Assembly (NCBI GenBank): GCA_050084515.1
Contig: CM114274.1
Span: forward strand, 12,462,001-12,526,000
Origin: Blasia pusilla
Lineage: Eukaryota; Marchantiophyta; Marchantiopsida; Blasiales
Direction of reading: 5' to 3'
DNA length: 64,000 nucleotides
Below the pieces are notes generated by a model. The model did not search any database, was not told the origin of the DNA, and worked only from the letters and a program-made list of their open reading frames with translations. Made by a program: the position numbers and the translations under genes. Shown here piece after piece: positions 49,029-61,015 of this stretch (position 1 is its first letter; each line of letters opens with the position of its first letter).

Positions 49029-51478
49029 TTGGAATCATTTCTAAATCAACTTTCTTTTTGTATTTTGATAAAAGACACGATGCAGTTGCCACCTCATGAA
49101 GACCGTAGCCCTCACGATAATCAGGATGACGGAAGAGGGGAAGAACCTCTTGATACACCAACACTTGAGATCCCTCCAAAGGTGAACAAGAAGATGGTCT
49201 CGCAATTTGTCACGGAAGATAAATTGAAGGCACACTTGGATAGCGCCATTGACCCACAAGTTTTGAAAGGAGACTATGGTCTATTCTTTGAGAGATTTCT
49301 AGAGTGTGGTGTGTGTGTGTGGGGATGAGAGGTTTGTCACCGTAGAGGAGTTTAGTCATACTAAAATAGCGGAAGTTTTGGCTTGTTACTTCCCCAATGA
49401 GAGTGGATTACCCCTCTTGGGAGAATAACTCCGCCAAAACCCATTCTTGAGGAGAGTAGAGAATGTGTGTCAAGCATGGATAGGGGTGGAGCACGAGCTG
49501 TGCCCGACTTTCCTTTCCTCAATCCTTACCATGTCAAGGTACTCTTTGTAGATAGGCAATGGTTCACTCGCTATTTAGTTTATCACTTTGGGGAGGCGTT
49601 CATGAACCAGGTCATGCAATCTCCAACTCCGGTGATTCTTCCTATCGTCACATATGGAAGGACATGGGATTGTACTTTGTATGTCCTTATATAGCGATCC
49701 ATGGATGTCAATAGGCCTGGTCAAGTAGGGTTTAACACTAGTTGTGCTATCTTCCTCGTGTACAAACGTAAAATAGTTTATAGGGATTTTATAGTTAGGA
49801 ATTTCGGGGTCCGATGTTACGAAGAAGTGATCGCCTCGGCACTTCCATTTGTGATACCTGTCGTGAGAGAATGGAGAGTGTACATCATAATTTTGTATTG
49901 AAAAAGGAGAACTTATTAGAGAGTTCACCTTGCATCTACCGCAGCTAGAAGGCCCGCCCTTGCTCGAAGAAAGATTCTTGACACGACAGCGGTGATCCTC
50001 CCCAAACCTTTCGTGGGGAGAGTGTTCCAGATAATAGCGAGGTAATGACTCATCTATCTTAGTTGGAGAGTTTAATTACAAAGTCCCAACGCAATTTTGA
50101 TTTGTCCACGGAATTCAACGTTTTGGAGGGGAAGTATGAACAGTTATCTGAGGAGCACATCAAATTGAAGAAAAAGATGGAGAGACTTTTGAACAAATCT
50201 ATTGCCAAAGATGACCTCCATAGAAGGCAAAGAGTTGTAATGGTTGACTACACAGAGCAGTGGAGGAGAACATACGAGAACATCATGGCAAGACGACAGC
50301 AAGAGATGGATGAATTGTTGCGATGGAGAACAAGAGGTAACGTGGGAGAACTCACCCCGAGACAATCCTAGTCGAGGGTCGTCTCGTGAAGGAGGTTGAT
50401 ATGATCTTATTTCAACCTATCAATCTGTTATGGCCTCTAGCTTTACGCGCAACATGGGACAATGTCGTAGATCCAAACGTCGTGAACTATGCCTCTATGA
50501 TGTTGGCACTAACGCCTCTTAATCCAAACACACAAGTGCAAGATCTTCCAGATTGGATGAAGGCAATCGTAGGATGTGAAGGAGGGGCCCTCACGCCAAA
50601 CAACTAGCCCAAATGCATGACCTGTTTCAACCCCATTGCTGCAAAAGGTTGCTACTTGACAGGCACATATAAAGCTTGTTATTGGCATCCATATTGTCTT
50701 CAAAAGGCCATGCTACTATCTTACAAGTGTCCAACTTATAGACAAGCTTGGTCAAGAAGACTCTATCACCTTTTTGGCATGTCTTTTTGCACTCCTAATG
50801 GAAATGCACCACCCACTTATTGCAAATTAATCCAAGACCAAGAAATTTTCACTTTCAGTTTGGGACATCATAGCCCGCGATCAAACTACAACCCCGAAGT
50901 GAACATAGACGGGGTGGTTCAAGAAAAAATCCCTTGCCAGCGGAGGATTGATCAGGAAATACGAGCATGGTTGTTCCGCCTCATTGACATGTACGATCGA
51001 GGAGAGCTCATCCAGGGAACAGCCATTCATCTCCAAAATTGAGAGGCGGAAAACTTCTATATTGCTCAAGGGTTGAATTCACAAGAAGTTCAAGACACCC
51101 TCAACACAACTCAACAACTTATGCTAAACCATCATCAAAATCCATTGATGGATGAGCTTGTCTTGAGGAGACTCAAATTGATCTTGCCACCTTTCTTATG
51201 GCAAGATATTCCTCAAAGGATTGAAGGCAGATATCCTCGAACATACTATTACCCTCATTGAATGCAGGAGGAACTCTTTGGATTCTTCGGGAGGGAGTGG
51301 GAGATGTTTCCGATATAGCCAACACAAGAAACTGATGATGGTGAAGTTGATGTTGAGTTGGAAAGGACTATTCCTCGTAGACGTTGGATGCGCGTGACTA
51401 GAGCTAGGGGAAAAGGAGGAAGAAATGGTGAGACGTCGACTCCAGTGTCACATATATCGGACGATGAATCAGATTAGA
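49029..51478 (+). pseudogene. Broken multidomain gene of unknown function
   Basis: A series of open pieces in changing frames reads as one protein of roughly 800 residues. (1) An acidic, proline-rich start, 49,080-49,320; a frameshift sits in a GT repeat near 49,315. (2) Two similar blocks of about 65 residues, 49,500-49,690 and 49,720-49,900, with pattern hydrophobic...R-x-F/Y...F-G...V-I-P-V, so an internal duplication. (3) A strongly charged coiled-coil-like helix, 50,063-50,340. (4) A C-rich block, 50,610-50,750, with C-x2-C, C-x2-H-x2-C and C-P-x-Y spacing that recalls a degenerate RING or other zinc finger. (5) A basic stretch and an acidic S-D-D-E-S-D tail near 51,470. It has stops at 49,694 and near 50,060. 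It follows the kinase-like gene on the same strand about 150 bp later. I recognise no family. Confidence 0.45.
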
Positions 51479-52264
51479 GAGAATGAGTTGATATTTATAT
51501 ATTTGTAATGTTCATAAGTATTAGGTTCCTCTCAATCCACATGTTTTGTGAGGTACTTCTCATTTGTTGAAAAAATTTCAAAAAAAATCACAATATTCCA
51601 CTAAGGAAACTTGTGAATGTGAGTTGATCACGAATGTTGTCCATGAACTGAGTTCATGAAATGGATGAAATTTTTCTCTTGGGTTATAAATCCTTGGATA
51701 AGGTGGAAGATACCATAATTGAATGATTTGTTTGATATAAATTTAAATTTTTTTATTACTAACTCCTAAAAACTTACTTACTCATCAAAATAAGCGATTT
51801 TCTCTTATTTATTGAAAGATGGGAATTGGAAAAAGGATGAATTGTTTTTCCAAAATTAATGAAGGAAAATATATGTTTGAATTGAATTGTAAAGGAAAAT
51901 CATGTATGAATTTTTTTAGAGACCAATATTGCATGGGGTAGAATTTGAAAGGGACTTGGGTGGAATAGAAAATCAAATTTACTTTTATTAATTCATTTTT
52001 ATTTAATACTATAATAGGTGAATATAAATATTACTAAATTTATATAGATTTGAAAATTTTAGATAAATAAATTCAGAGGTGTCTTGATTCATATGTAATG
52101 GAAAGGGAAATTGAATTTTAATGGAGAATGAATAGATTTGGTTTGAATTTTATGGAAGGATGAACTTACTCTAAGGAGTAGGATGTCATTTACATTTGAT
52201 TGCAAGAGTGTAATTACTTACAAGAGTGAAATGTAAGAACTCTTCTTACATTCTATAGAATAGT
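51479..52264. other. AT-rich stretch, nothing recognised
   Basis: Spacer between the broken gene and the satellite, without coding signal. Confidence 0.4.
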
Positions 52265-53447
52265 GCAGATGGTCCCCAAGTAACATCTATCACTCTGGCA
52301 AAGTCTCATCCCAAATTAAGTTTAAAATGACCTTTTGGACCAGAAGAAGATAACCTTGAATGGAAAAAAATGTCTTTGACCGGACATCTTGTCCAATGTT
52401 TCCATCTTGAGCTAAAATTTAGCCCATGTGGTCTCCAAGGTGCATATAGAACTCTTGCCAAGTTTAAAGCAAAATGGAATTTGGACCATATGCTCAAAAA
52501 GTAGCAAGTCCATTTTGGACCTGAACCATCATACCTTCTATCAGAATAAGGTTTTTTTCATTTTTCATCTTGTCCAACTTTCACATTTTGAACTGAAATT
52601 TGTCCCACGTGTTCCCCAAGGTGCATGTTAAACTCTAGTAAAGTTTCATGCAAAATGGAGTTGTGAGCAAAAGCCCAAAACTTACGAACTCCGATTAGGA
52701 CCCGAACCATCAAACCTTCTATGAAAAAATGGTTTTTTCATTTTTCATCTTGTCCAACTTTGTCATCTTAAAATAAAATTTGGCCAACATGGTCCCCAAG
52801 GTGCATCTAGCACTCTTGCCAAGTTTTAGGAAAAATGAAGTTGTGAACAAAAGCTCAAAAATTATTAACTCCTTTTTGGACCCAAACTATTAAACCTTGA
52901 ATGAAAAGAAGATCTTATGATTTTTCACCTTCTCCACTTTTCTCAACTTGAGGTGAAATTTGGCCCACATGGTCTCCAAGTTGCATCTAGAAGTTTTTCC
53001 AATTTTCGAGCAAAATGGAGTTGGGACCACAAGCTCAAAATTTGGCAAGTCCTTTTTGGACCCGAATCATCACACCTTCTATCAAAATAAGGTTTTTCCA
53101 TTTTTCATCTTGTCCAACTTTTTCATATTGAGGTGCAATTTGGCCCAGATAGTTTCTAAGGTGCATCTAGCAGTCTTACCAATTTTCATTCAAAATGGAG
53201 ATGTGAGAAAAAACTCAAAAATAACTAACTCGTTTTTGGACACGAACCATCAAACCTTCTATGAAAAGAAGGTCTTATGATTTTTCACCTTGTCCACCTC
53301 TCTCATCTTGAGGTAAAATTTGGCTCACATGGTCTCCAAGGTACATCTAGCAATCTTGTCAATTTTCATGCAAAATGGAGATGTGAGCAAGAGCTCAAAA
53401 ATTACTAACTCTTTTTTGGACCCAAACCATTAAACCTTGAATGAAAA

Positions 53448-53730
53448 GCTGGTGAGATAGAGCTGCACGGCACAACCGTTTTGGGCATCCAATCGTTTCC
53501 ATAATCCATGAGTATGGCTTCAAGTGGCAAGTATGCAGTGTGAGTAGCTAGCCACGATTTGGTTTTGTATGAATGGTGAATTTCGGTCGTAGGAGCACTT
53601 GACTGTAACTGCATATTAAAAAGCAGCGTTCTAATGGAGCGGCTTTTCTGTCATTGCTACTCAAATTTCTCCCGCCGCCGGCGAGCTCGACTTGCAAGGC
53701 AGAACCGTTTTGATCATCTTGATTAAAAAG
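53448..53730. mobile_element. ~280-bp insertion inside the satellite
   Basis: Non-satellite sequence interrupts a unit exactly after CTTGAATGAAAAG (left), and the unit resumes after CTTGATTAAAAAG (right). These 13-mers look like a target duplication with two mismatches. The insert has GC-rich ends that share the direct repeat GAACCGTTTTG / CAACCGTTTTG near 53,475 and 53,705. No coding region and no poly(A). Type not determined. Confidence 0.55.
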
Positions 53731-54221
53731 AAGGTCTTATGATTTTTCACCTTGTCCACCTTTCTCAACTTGAGGTGACATTTGGCCCACATGGTCTCCA
53801 AGGTGCATCTAGAAGTCTCACCAATTTTCAAGCAAAATGGAGTTGGGACCACAAGCTCAACATTTGGCAAGTCCTTTTTGGACCTGAACCATCCGATCTT
53901 CTATCAAAATAAGGTTTTTTTCATTTTTCATCTTGTCCAACTTTGTCATTTTGAGGTGCAATTTTTCCCACATGGTCTCCAAGTGCATCTAGAAGTCTTG
54001 CCAATCTTGATGCAAAATAGAGTTGGGACCACAAACTCAAAATTTGGCAAGTCTTTTTTAGACTCAAACCATCAGACCTTCTATCAAAATAAGGTTTTTT
54101 CATTTTTCATCATGTCCAACTTTATCATCTTGAGCTGAAATTTAGCTCAAGGTGAATATTACACTCTTGCCAAGTTTCAGCCAATGGTGGTATTACACTC
54201 TCAAGGTGAATTTCAGCCAGT

Positions 54222-54379
54222 GTTGGATTCTCAACATCCACTTTTCTGAGCATCTTGAGTTGAAATTCACTAGTCCAAAAAGGAGTTTGTAATTTTAGAA
54301 CATTTTCTCACAACTCCATTTTTTGTGAAACTTGGCAAGAGTGCTAGATGCATCTTGAAGATCAGGTTGAGAATCCAAC
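54222..54379. repeat. Inverted segment of the satellite bounded by a 14-bp inverted repeat
   Basis: GTTGGATTCTCAAC (54222-54235) and its exact complement (54366-54379) flank a part-unit that reads as the reverse complement of the satellite, for example AACTCCATTTT...CTTGGCAAGAGTGCTAGATGC. Confidence 0.85.
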
Positions 54380-56069
54380 ATTTTCATCTCGTCCAACTTT
54401 GTCATCTTGACCTGAAAGTTGGCCAAAATGGTCCCCAAGGTGAAACCTAGCACTTTTGCCAATTTTTTGGCAAAATGAAGTGTTGAGCAAAAGCTCAAAA
54501 ATTCTAACTCCTGTTTGGACCCGAACCATCAAACCTTCTACCAAAATAAGGTTTTTTCATTTTTCATCTTGTCCAACTTTGTCATCTTGAGCTGAAATTT
54601 TTCCAACATGGTCTTTAAGATGCATCTAGAACTATTGCCAAGTTTCAGGAAAAATGGAGTTGTGAGAAAATGCTCAAAAATTACTAACTCCTTTTTGGAC
54701 CCAAACCATCAAACCTTCTATGAAAAAATGGTTTCTTTCATTTTTCATCTTGTCCAACTTTGTCATCTTAAGATGCAATTTGGCCAGCATGGTCCCCAAG
54801 GTACATCTTGCACTCTTGTCAAGTTTCACGCAAAATGAAGTTGTGAGCAAAAGCTCAAAAATTTCTAACTCCTTTTTAGACCCGAATTCTTAGACCTTCT
54901 ATCAAAATAAGATTTTTCCAGTTTTCATCTTGTGGAACTTTGTCATATTGAACTGAAATTTGGCCAATGTGGTCCCCAAGGTAATCCTAGCACTCTTACC
55001 AAGTTTTAGGCAAAATGAAGTTGTAAGCAAAATCTCAAAAATTTCTAACTCCTTTTTGGACCTAAACCATCAGACCTTCTACCAAAATAAGGTTTTTTTC
55101 ATTTTTTCATCTTGTCCAAAATTTTCATCTTGGGCTGAAATTTGGCCAACGTGGTCTTTAAGATGCATCTACCACTCTTGCTAAGTTTCACGAAAAATGG
55201 AGTTGTGAGAAGATGCTAAAAAATTTCTAACTCCTTTTTGGACCTGAATCATCGCACCTTCTACCAAAATAAGGTTTTTTCATTTTTCATCTTGTCCAAC
55301 TAGTCATCTTGAGCTTAAATTTGGCCCACAAGGTCTTTAAGATGCCTCTAGCACTCTTGCCAAGTTTCACGCAAAAGGAAGTTGTGAGCAAAAGCTCAAA
55401 AATTGCTAACTCCTTTTGGGACCGGAATTATTACACCTTCTATCAAAATAAGATTTTTCCATTTTTCATCTTGTGGAAATTTGTTATGTTGAGCTGCAAT
55501 TTGGCCAACATGGTCCCCAAGGTGATCCTAGCACTCTTGCCAAGTTTTAGGCAAAATACAGTTGTGAGCAAAATCTCAAAAATTTCTAACTCCTTTTTGG
55601 ACCCGAACCATAAGACCTTTTACCAAAATAAGGTTTTTTCATTTTTCATCTTGTCCAAATTTGTCATCTTGAGCTGAAAGTTTTTGAATGTGGTTTCCAA
55701 GGTGTCTATTCCACTCTTGCCAAGTTTCAACCAAATGGAGTTGTAAGGAAAACCTCAAAAATATGTAAGTACCTTTTGACCCCGAACCACTAAACCTTCA
55801 ATGGAAAGAAGGTTTTTTCATTTTTCATCATGTCCAACTTTCCCAAGTTTCATTTGTAGCACTCTTGCAAAGTTTTGAGCAAAATGGAGTTGTGACCACA
55901 AGCTCAAAAATAAAACTTACCAATTTCATCTTCAATGTAAAAATAAATGCTTTATTAGCAAGAAGTATATGAAAAGAAATTTCATAAAAATGACATTCTT
56001 ACAATTGTCAACACAAAACAAGTTTACTACAACTATCTACTTATCAGTCTCACTAAATTTTGTAATTAC

Positions 56070-58825
56070 TCTTCTAGTCTAGGTCTATGGTTGGCTCCGG
56101 CGGATTAAGATGTAAGCAGTAATTTGGCGGCTCAATAGTTCGAAGTCGGATGGATCGGCGACGAGTTCTTATTGTAGTTGTTTCATCATCGGAGGAAATG
56201 TATGAACTATCCATGCCATGATTGATGGATTAAGAGTTTGGAACCAATATGTATGAGAACATCATTATCATTAGGCTCATCAACTAAGTCCACCATTTCA
56301 GCGCTCAAAGATTGTGGAGGAGTATCCCACATAAATTCACTAGACTCGGTGGAATAATTCTGAACTCCTACTAGTGCAATAATCTGAGGGTCGTAGGTTG
56401 TGTTAGGAGAAGTGCTGGGCAGATTGGCTTCCCTTGAAGTTCTCTGTTGTTGCTCTTCTTCATGCTCTCGAATCCAATTTTCCATTTCAACATCATCTTC
56501 ATCTCTTCCAAGCCCCTCGGAATCAAAATTTTCAATATTGCCAATATGAGTATCCTCTCTCTCTTTGATGCCATGAATTCCATATATTATATCCACCTCC
56601 TCTAGGTCCTCATCTTGCAAGTCAAGGTTATCTTCATGATTACCATCACGGTTTCTTGCATGCAAGCTAGATTCACTACCATCTTCTACTATCCTTCTAG
56701 CTTGTTCTTGTCCATCCCTTTCTAAAAATTATTGTTCGTACAAGAGCACTTGTCTTGATTTTTTAGAAACACCCTTGTCTCCAAACGTTGAGTTTGTGTA
56801 GATGTAAACCGAATCCCTGGCACGCTCGTTGGTCAATTTATTCTTGTGCTTGTTGTGGATGAAACCATAACTACTCTAATTTCTCTCCGTTGAAGAAGAT
56901 GAAACCACTTGTGCTAATATGGACTTAGCCACAGAGCGCAATGTTGGTGCACCTTAACCATGCATGCTCCACCAATCAGAGGGACTAAGTGAATCAACAA
57001 CTTCCCTACCAAATTTATCCAAAAATATTTCCTGATGGTTCACAATGTTGCCCAACTCTCGCAAGCAAGTTGCCACATAAGAATTAGCCTTGGTGACATT
57101 GAGGCCATGCACCCCTATTGCATAAAGTTTCAAATATTTTTTGAAATTTCTCATACACTCAGCATTTGAAGTGATATCTTAAACACTATCAAGAAGATTG
57201 TAAGGGGCGAGAATGTAGCCTATTGCATGTAATTTGTTGTGGATAAGTGCCCACCACCTAGAAATAACATCAACCATCCCTATAGCTCTAGACATTGTGA
57301 CAAAATAATTGTGACGCCTTCCGCCCATACCGGTCCATGGAGTTACAGGAAAAGAACGAGTCTCTTCCATTATCTCAAAAATACGGCGATAAATATGCCC
57401 AGTTATTGCTTTATGACCATCACACTCTCTCAACAAAATAATAGTTGGTTGAGCCACAGCAAACAACTCCTCATCCTGCATCCAAAATTTGTGATTGACC
57501 ACAGTAGTCTCAATCGCTCGTGCCTTCTCTCTTTGACTCGCATCCCTGCCCTTTGAAATACTCCCTAAAAGCATTGGTAGCAACCATGGCGTGGAACGCC
57601 TCCCTCAATTCAAAGACGCGTCCCAACATGATAAAATTTATCGCAAAGCGTGTATTTGCAGGAAGCAACAATTGTCTCTTCATTGGATTGGTTTCCATGA
57701 ATTTGGCCATCACCCAAGTTCTAGTCTTCACAAATACTACCATCTCACGAGCTTGTGCAAAAATCCTATCCACCCATGGCCATTTACCCCACTCTTTGCA
57801 GACTAGATCAAGAGAATGTGATACGCATCCACCCCAAAGAATATGAGGAAACTTTGCTCCATTAAGTTTCCCTGTTGCTCGCTCATTGCTAGCATTATCT
57901 GTCATAAGTTGCAACACATTATGTAGACCGATGCGCATGATAGTCCTCTCTATGTGACCTGCCAACCATTCCGCCATTTGGGATTCCCCTTTGGTGTCTA
58001 CCGACTCAATCATCATCTCACCTTGTGTACAAGAGACCATTATGTTCACTAAAGACTCGCTCCTCATATTGGTCCAAGAATCCATTATGATCGTGGCCCC
58101 CAAACGCAAATTGTCCAATATGCCATCCACCTTTTCCTTCATCTTCCCCATATGTTTCTCAAGTAGGGTGGTGCGCAAAGAATTGTAACTAGGATATGAG
58201 TGACCCTTCACCGTTATTTTTGCCAACACTGCTTCTTTGAAAGCATCTTGCCGTACTACATTGAAGGATATTCCACATTCGTAGAAACACTTCGCCCACA
58301 TGTCATTCGTAACTTCTATTCCTTGGATGTTGAAAGAATCCCTCATATCAGCTTGCTTCTTCCTAGAACTAGTACTCCCTGGAATGCGCCCAACTCCTCT
58401 GCATTCCTTGAGAGTGTCACTCGGTGGCATGTCTGCAACCTCATCAATATTTTGTAAACATAAACACTATTTCTTGTTTGTTCCGAACCTATTTGTAATT
58501 GAGTGGTCTCTTCCACTTCACTCGAAGGTCTCGCTTCCCTTCTTTGTCCATTTCCCACTGGTACCCTGTTTCCAAGATCCCGTTGCACGCTAGGAGGGAC
58601 CTTCACACATAATTTGGCATGATGGGTATCCTGATTCCCCTCCTTTGTCTTTCGTCTCTCTCGTGTAAAATGCTCCACCATCCGCGTGCTATGATAGGTT
58701 TTCATAGAATAAGAACAATACTTGCACTGCCATCTGCTTGATGTTCCACCTTCCATTTGTACTTCTTCCCAATGTTCCTTCACAATCTGTTGGAGTTCTC
58801 TGGCTTTGGTCATGACTACAGGCAC
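56070..58825 (-). pseudogene. hAT transposase with BED finger (near full length, decayed)
   Basis: Read on the minus strand. (1) BED-type zinc finger, 58,825-58,640: W-x-C-K-Y-C...H. (2) After a frameshift near 58,440, the DUF659-type catalytic core of plant hAT transposases, 58,430-57,510: I-I-M-D-S-W-T with the first catalytic Asp, L-M-T-D-N-A-S with the second, and C-V-S-H-S-L-D-L. (3) After a second frameshift near 57,545, the helical region 57,540-57,180. (4) The dimerisation end: W-W-S-M-H-G near 56,960, then S-S-T-E-R-N and N-K-L-T-N-E-R-A, with a TAG where the conserved Trp of E-R-N-W belongs (about 56,878). (5) A long acidic C-terminal region to 56,207 and a further S-S-D-D-E tail in another frame. 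At least two frameshifts and three stops make it inactive. Terminal inverted repeats were not located. Confidence 0.85.
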
Positions 58826-59090
58826 TCACTAACCTCACCCAAAAATATTTGGAAAATTTGCAATAATTTACTATGTCAATATTAGTGTATTTTGATCAGT
58901 AAAATGTATGAAAATTACTCCAAATATTGTCCGTGAATCCTCCAATAACAAAACTTGGAACAGTCACTATGAACAAGAAAGATCAATATGCTAACCTAGA
59001 TAACCAAGATACCTTTAGTATCAGGGTTATCTAGTGGCAAAACATATTCTCACTTATCAAGTTCAACTATCTATGGAGAAAAAATAACTT

Positions 59091-59138
<48 letters not shown>

Positions 59139-59535
59139 AGGAAGGAATGAAATTGTGAGGATATACAAAAAATAAGCAAGTTTATATAGGGGAGGATGGA
59201 AGGAAGAGAATGAACCCTTCTTACTCCCCAAATTATCTACCCCCACTTCCAATTGATTACTAAACCATCTCCATTAATTTTCTTTAATAAACCTACTTTT
59301 ATTCTCCCATTAGATTCCTTCTTTACCTAGTTTAAATTTCCAATAGACCTATTTTGTAATACAACCACCCTATTCAAATCTATTTTAATATTATTATTCC
59401 TTTCTCCACACTATGATCCCAAATTCATCAATTACTCTCATGTCTAACTAACTTATATTCTCCTACAACAACCTTATTCCAACATCTCAAATTGTCAATC
59501 ACCCAAACCATAATAGTGACAGAATTTATTTAATA
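58826..59535. other. AT-rich 5' flank of the hAT gene with (GA)n and a small inverted repeat
   Basis: Holds a 10-bp inverted repeat (CTAGATAACC at 58996-59005 and its complement at 59025-59034) and an AG microsatellite at 59,093-59,135. No coding region. By position it could contain the hAT element's 5' end. Confidence 0.45.
59093..59135. repeat. (AG)n microsatellite
   Basis: About 21 uninterrupted AG units. Confidence 0.95.
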
Positions 59536-59544
59536 CCTCACTAA

Positions 59545-60317
59545 AATCACAGGGCTCGCCCACAACCCCCGGCCCACACAGCCCGCAAGGAGCCCGTGCG
59601 CGGCCTCGCGCCCTAGCGTGCATGCGGGCTCCAAGACCCGAAAACAGCCTGTACGCGGGCTCTGCACAGGCTGCAAGCCCACACTACAAGCCATGCATGG
59701 GCTCTTGAGCCCGCGGGCAGGCTCAACGGCCCGCATGCGAGCCCGCGCTTGCAAGCCCGCGGCCTAGATACGAGCCCACGCCATAGCCCGTACCCTAGCC
59801 CACAACAAGCCCGCACGAGGGCTCAGCGGCCCACGACATAGCCCGCAGGCGGGCTCTAGGGCCCACAACTAGCCTATGCGCGGGCTCCGAGGCCCGCATG
59901 CAAGCCCGCACCGGGCTCCCATGCCCACATACAAGCTGGGCTTCAGGGCCTGCACCTTAGCCCACATGCGGGCTGCTAGGGTTGCAGGCAATCCGCGCTG
60001 TAGCTTGCTTGCGGGCCCGCAATGAGCTTGAGACCTAGCCCGCAAGTGGGGGCTCCAAGGCGCGCAACAAGCCCGCGCGCGGGCTCGGCGGCTCGCAAGC
60101 ACCCTGGTCGCGGCTTCAAGGCCCGCACCCTAGCCTGCGTTGTGACTTAGGTCCGCACCCTGGCCCGCACCCTTCATCAAAGCCCGCACCGATGGCCCGC
60201 AAGTGGAGCCCGCACAATCAATCTGGGCACCACAAAAACCCATGCTTGCGCCCGGCGTTCCATGTCTATGGTCATGTCCGTCCCATGGAAGGACTTGTCC
60301 ATTCTTGTGCAACCTTG
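59545..60317. repeat. GC-rich palindromic minisatellite ending in a MITE right end
   Basis: Loosely repeated units of about 30-36 bp carry GCCCGC and its complement GCGGGC, usually arranged as AGCCCGC(A/G)...GCGGGCTC with gcc or aag spacers. Near 60,240-60,317 it passes into the CAAGGTT-family right end (CCCATGGAAGGACTTGTCC, then GTGCAACCTTG ending at 60317). The array therefore seems to be an expansion of the element's GC-rich body. Open frames across it are compositional artefacts. Confidence 0.65.
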
Positions 60318-60354
60318 CCCGCGCAAGCTCAAAGCACAGGAATGTGTGGATGCT

Positions 60355-60894
60355 CAAGGTTACATGTGGACTAAGTCTGTGTCTGCAGACTTATGTCCAT
60401 TCCGAGGACGAACATGTTCGTGTGGGCTTGTATCCATGGCCCACTCCACCCCAACAATACACCCTTGCTTGCATAGCCCGCACCTCATCCCAAAAACCGA
60501 CGCCTATTTAATTTTGTCGCCCAATTTGTAGCCCATGTCAAGCCAGTTGGGTCTTGCATCGCGAACGAGTTGGGCATGTTTCACACCCACATGTCAGACC
60601 GTCCCCATTCATCGCATATAGTCCATGTCGCGCCCACAAGAAGGCCGTTGGAGGCTCATACCTAGCGTGCACACGGACCAAGATCCAGAATGCTGGCCCA
60701 CGCCTAACATCTTGAGTGTAGGAGCAAGGAGGCCCGTGCCCAGCTTGCGTGCATTCACAAGGAGGCATGCGACCAGCCCACGTCCTAACAACAAATCATA
60801 TGGCATCACGTGGCACCATATAATTTGTCCTCCTCCATGCTCTTACTTGGCCTGGGTTTGACCTATGTCCCACGATTCCCACAAACCCTACAAG
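60355..60894. mobile_element. MITE-like left end with GC-rich body, CAAGGTT family
   Basis: Starts CAAGGTTACATGTGGAC at 60355 with GTCTGCAGAC and GAACATGTTC palindromes inside, then GC-rich sequence. No matching right end before the next copy at 60,895. Confidence 0.45.
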
Positions 60895-61007
60895 CAAGGT
60901 TGCACGGAAACGGACAAGTCCATCCATGGGACGGACATGCTTGCCGCGGTACACGTGGCTCGCATTTAAGCCATGGACGGACTTGGACATGTCCATGTGC
61001 AACCTTG
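60895..61007. mobile_element. hAT-type MITE, CAAGGTT family (short, 113 bp)
   Basis: Begins CAAGGTTGCAC and ends GTGCAACCTTG, an 11-bp perfect terminal inverted repeat. Flanks CCTACAAG (60887-60894) and CCTGCAAG (61008-61015) form an 8-bp duplication with one mismatch. This is the clearest view of the family's ends. Confidence 0.8.
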
Positions 61008-61015
61008 CCTGCAAG

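Larger units (their letters stand above)
52265..55915. repeat. Tandem satellite, ~180-bp unit, about 19-20 units
   Basis: Landmarks such as TCTTGTCCAACTTT recur near 52,568, 52,748, 53,108, 53,932, 54,566, 54,748, 55,288, 55,648 and 55,828, mostly 180 bp apart. Each unit holds, in order, CTCCTTTTTGGACCC, CCTTCTATCAAAATAAGG, TTTTTCATTTTTCATCTTGTCC, GGTCTCCAAGGTGCATCTAG and GCAAAATGGAGTTGTGAGC. Units differ by roughly 10-20 percent by eye. The unit length is in the nucleosome range typical of plant satellites. Because 180 is a multiple of 3, frames through the array give repeating peptides of 60 residues; I do not regard these as genes. One insertion and one inverted segment interrupt the array. 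Confidence 0.95.

Noticed and set aside
52428-55677. Repeating 60-residue peptides across the satellite
   Set aside because: The 180-bp period is a multiple of three, so any open frame repeats. There is no start context, stops break it often, and composition is that of the satellite.
59530-60102. Cys/Ala/Arg-rich frames in GC-rich DNA
   Set aside because: GC-rich tandem repeats suppress stop codons; all frames look similar.
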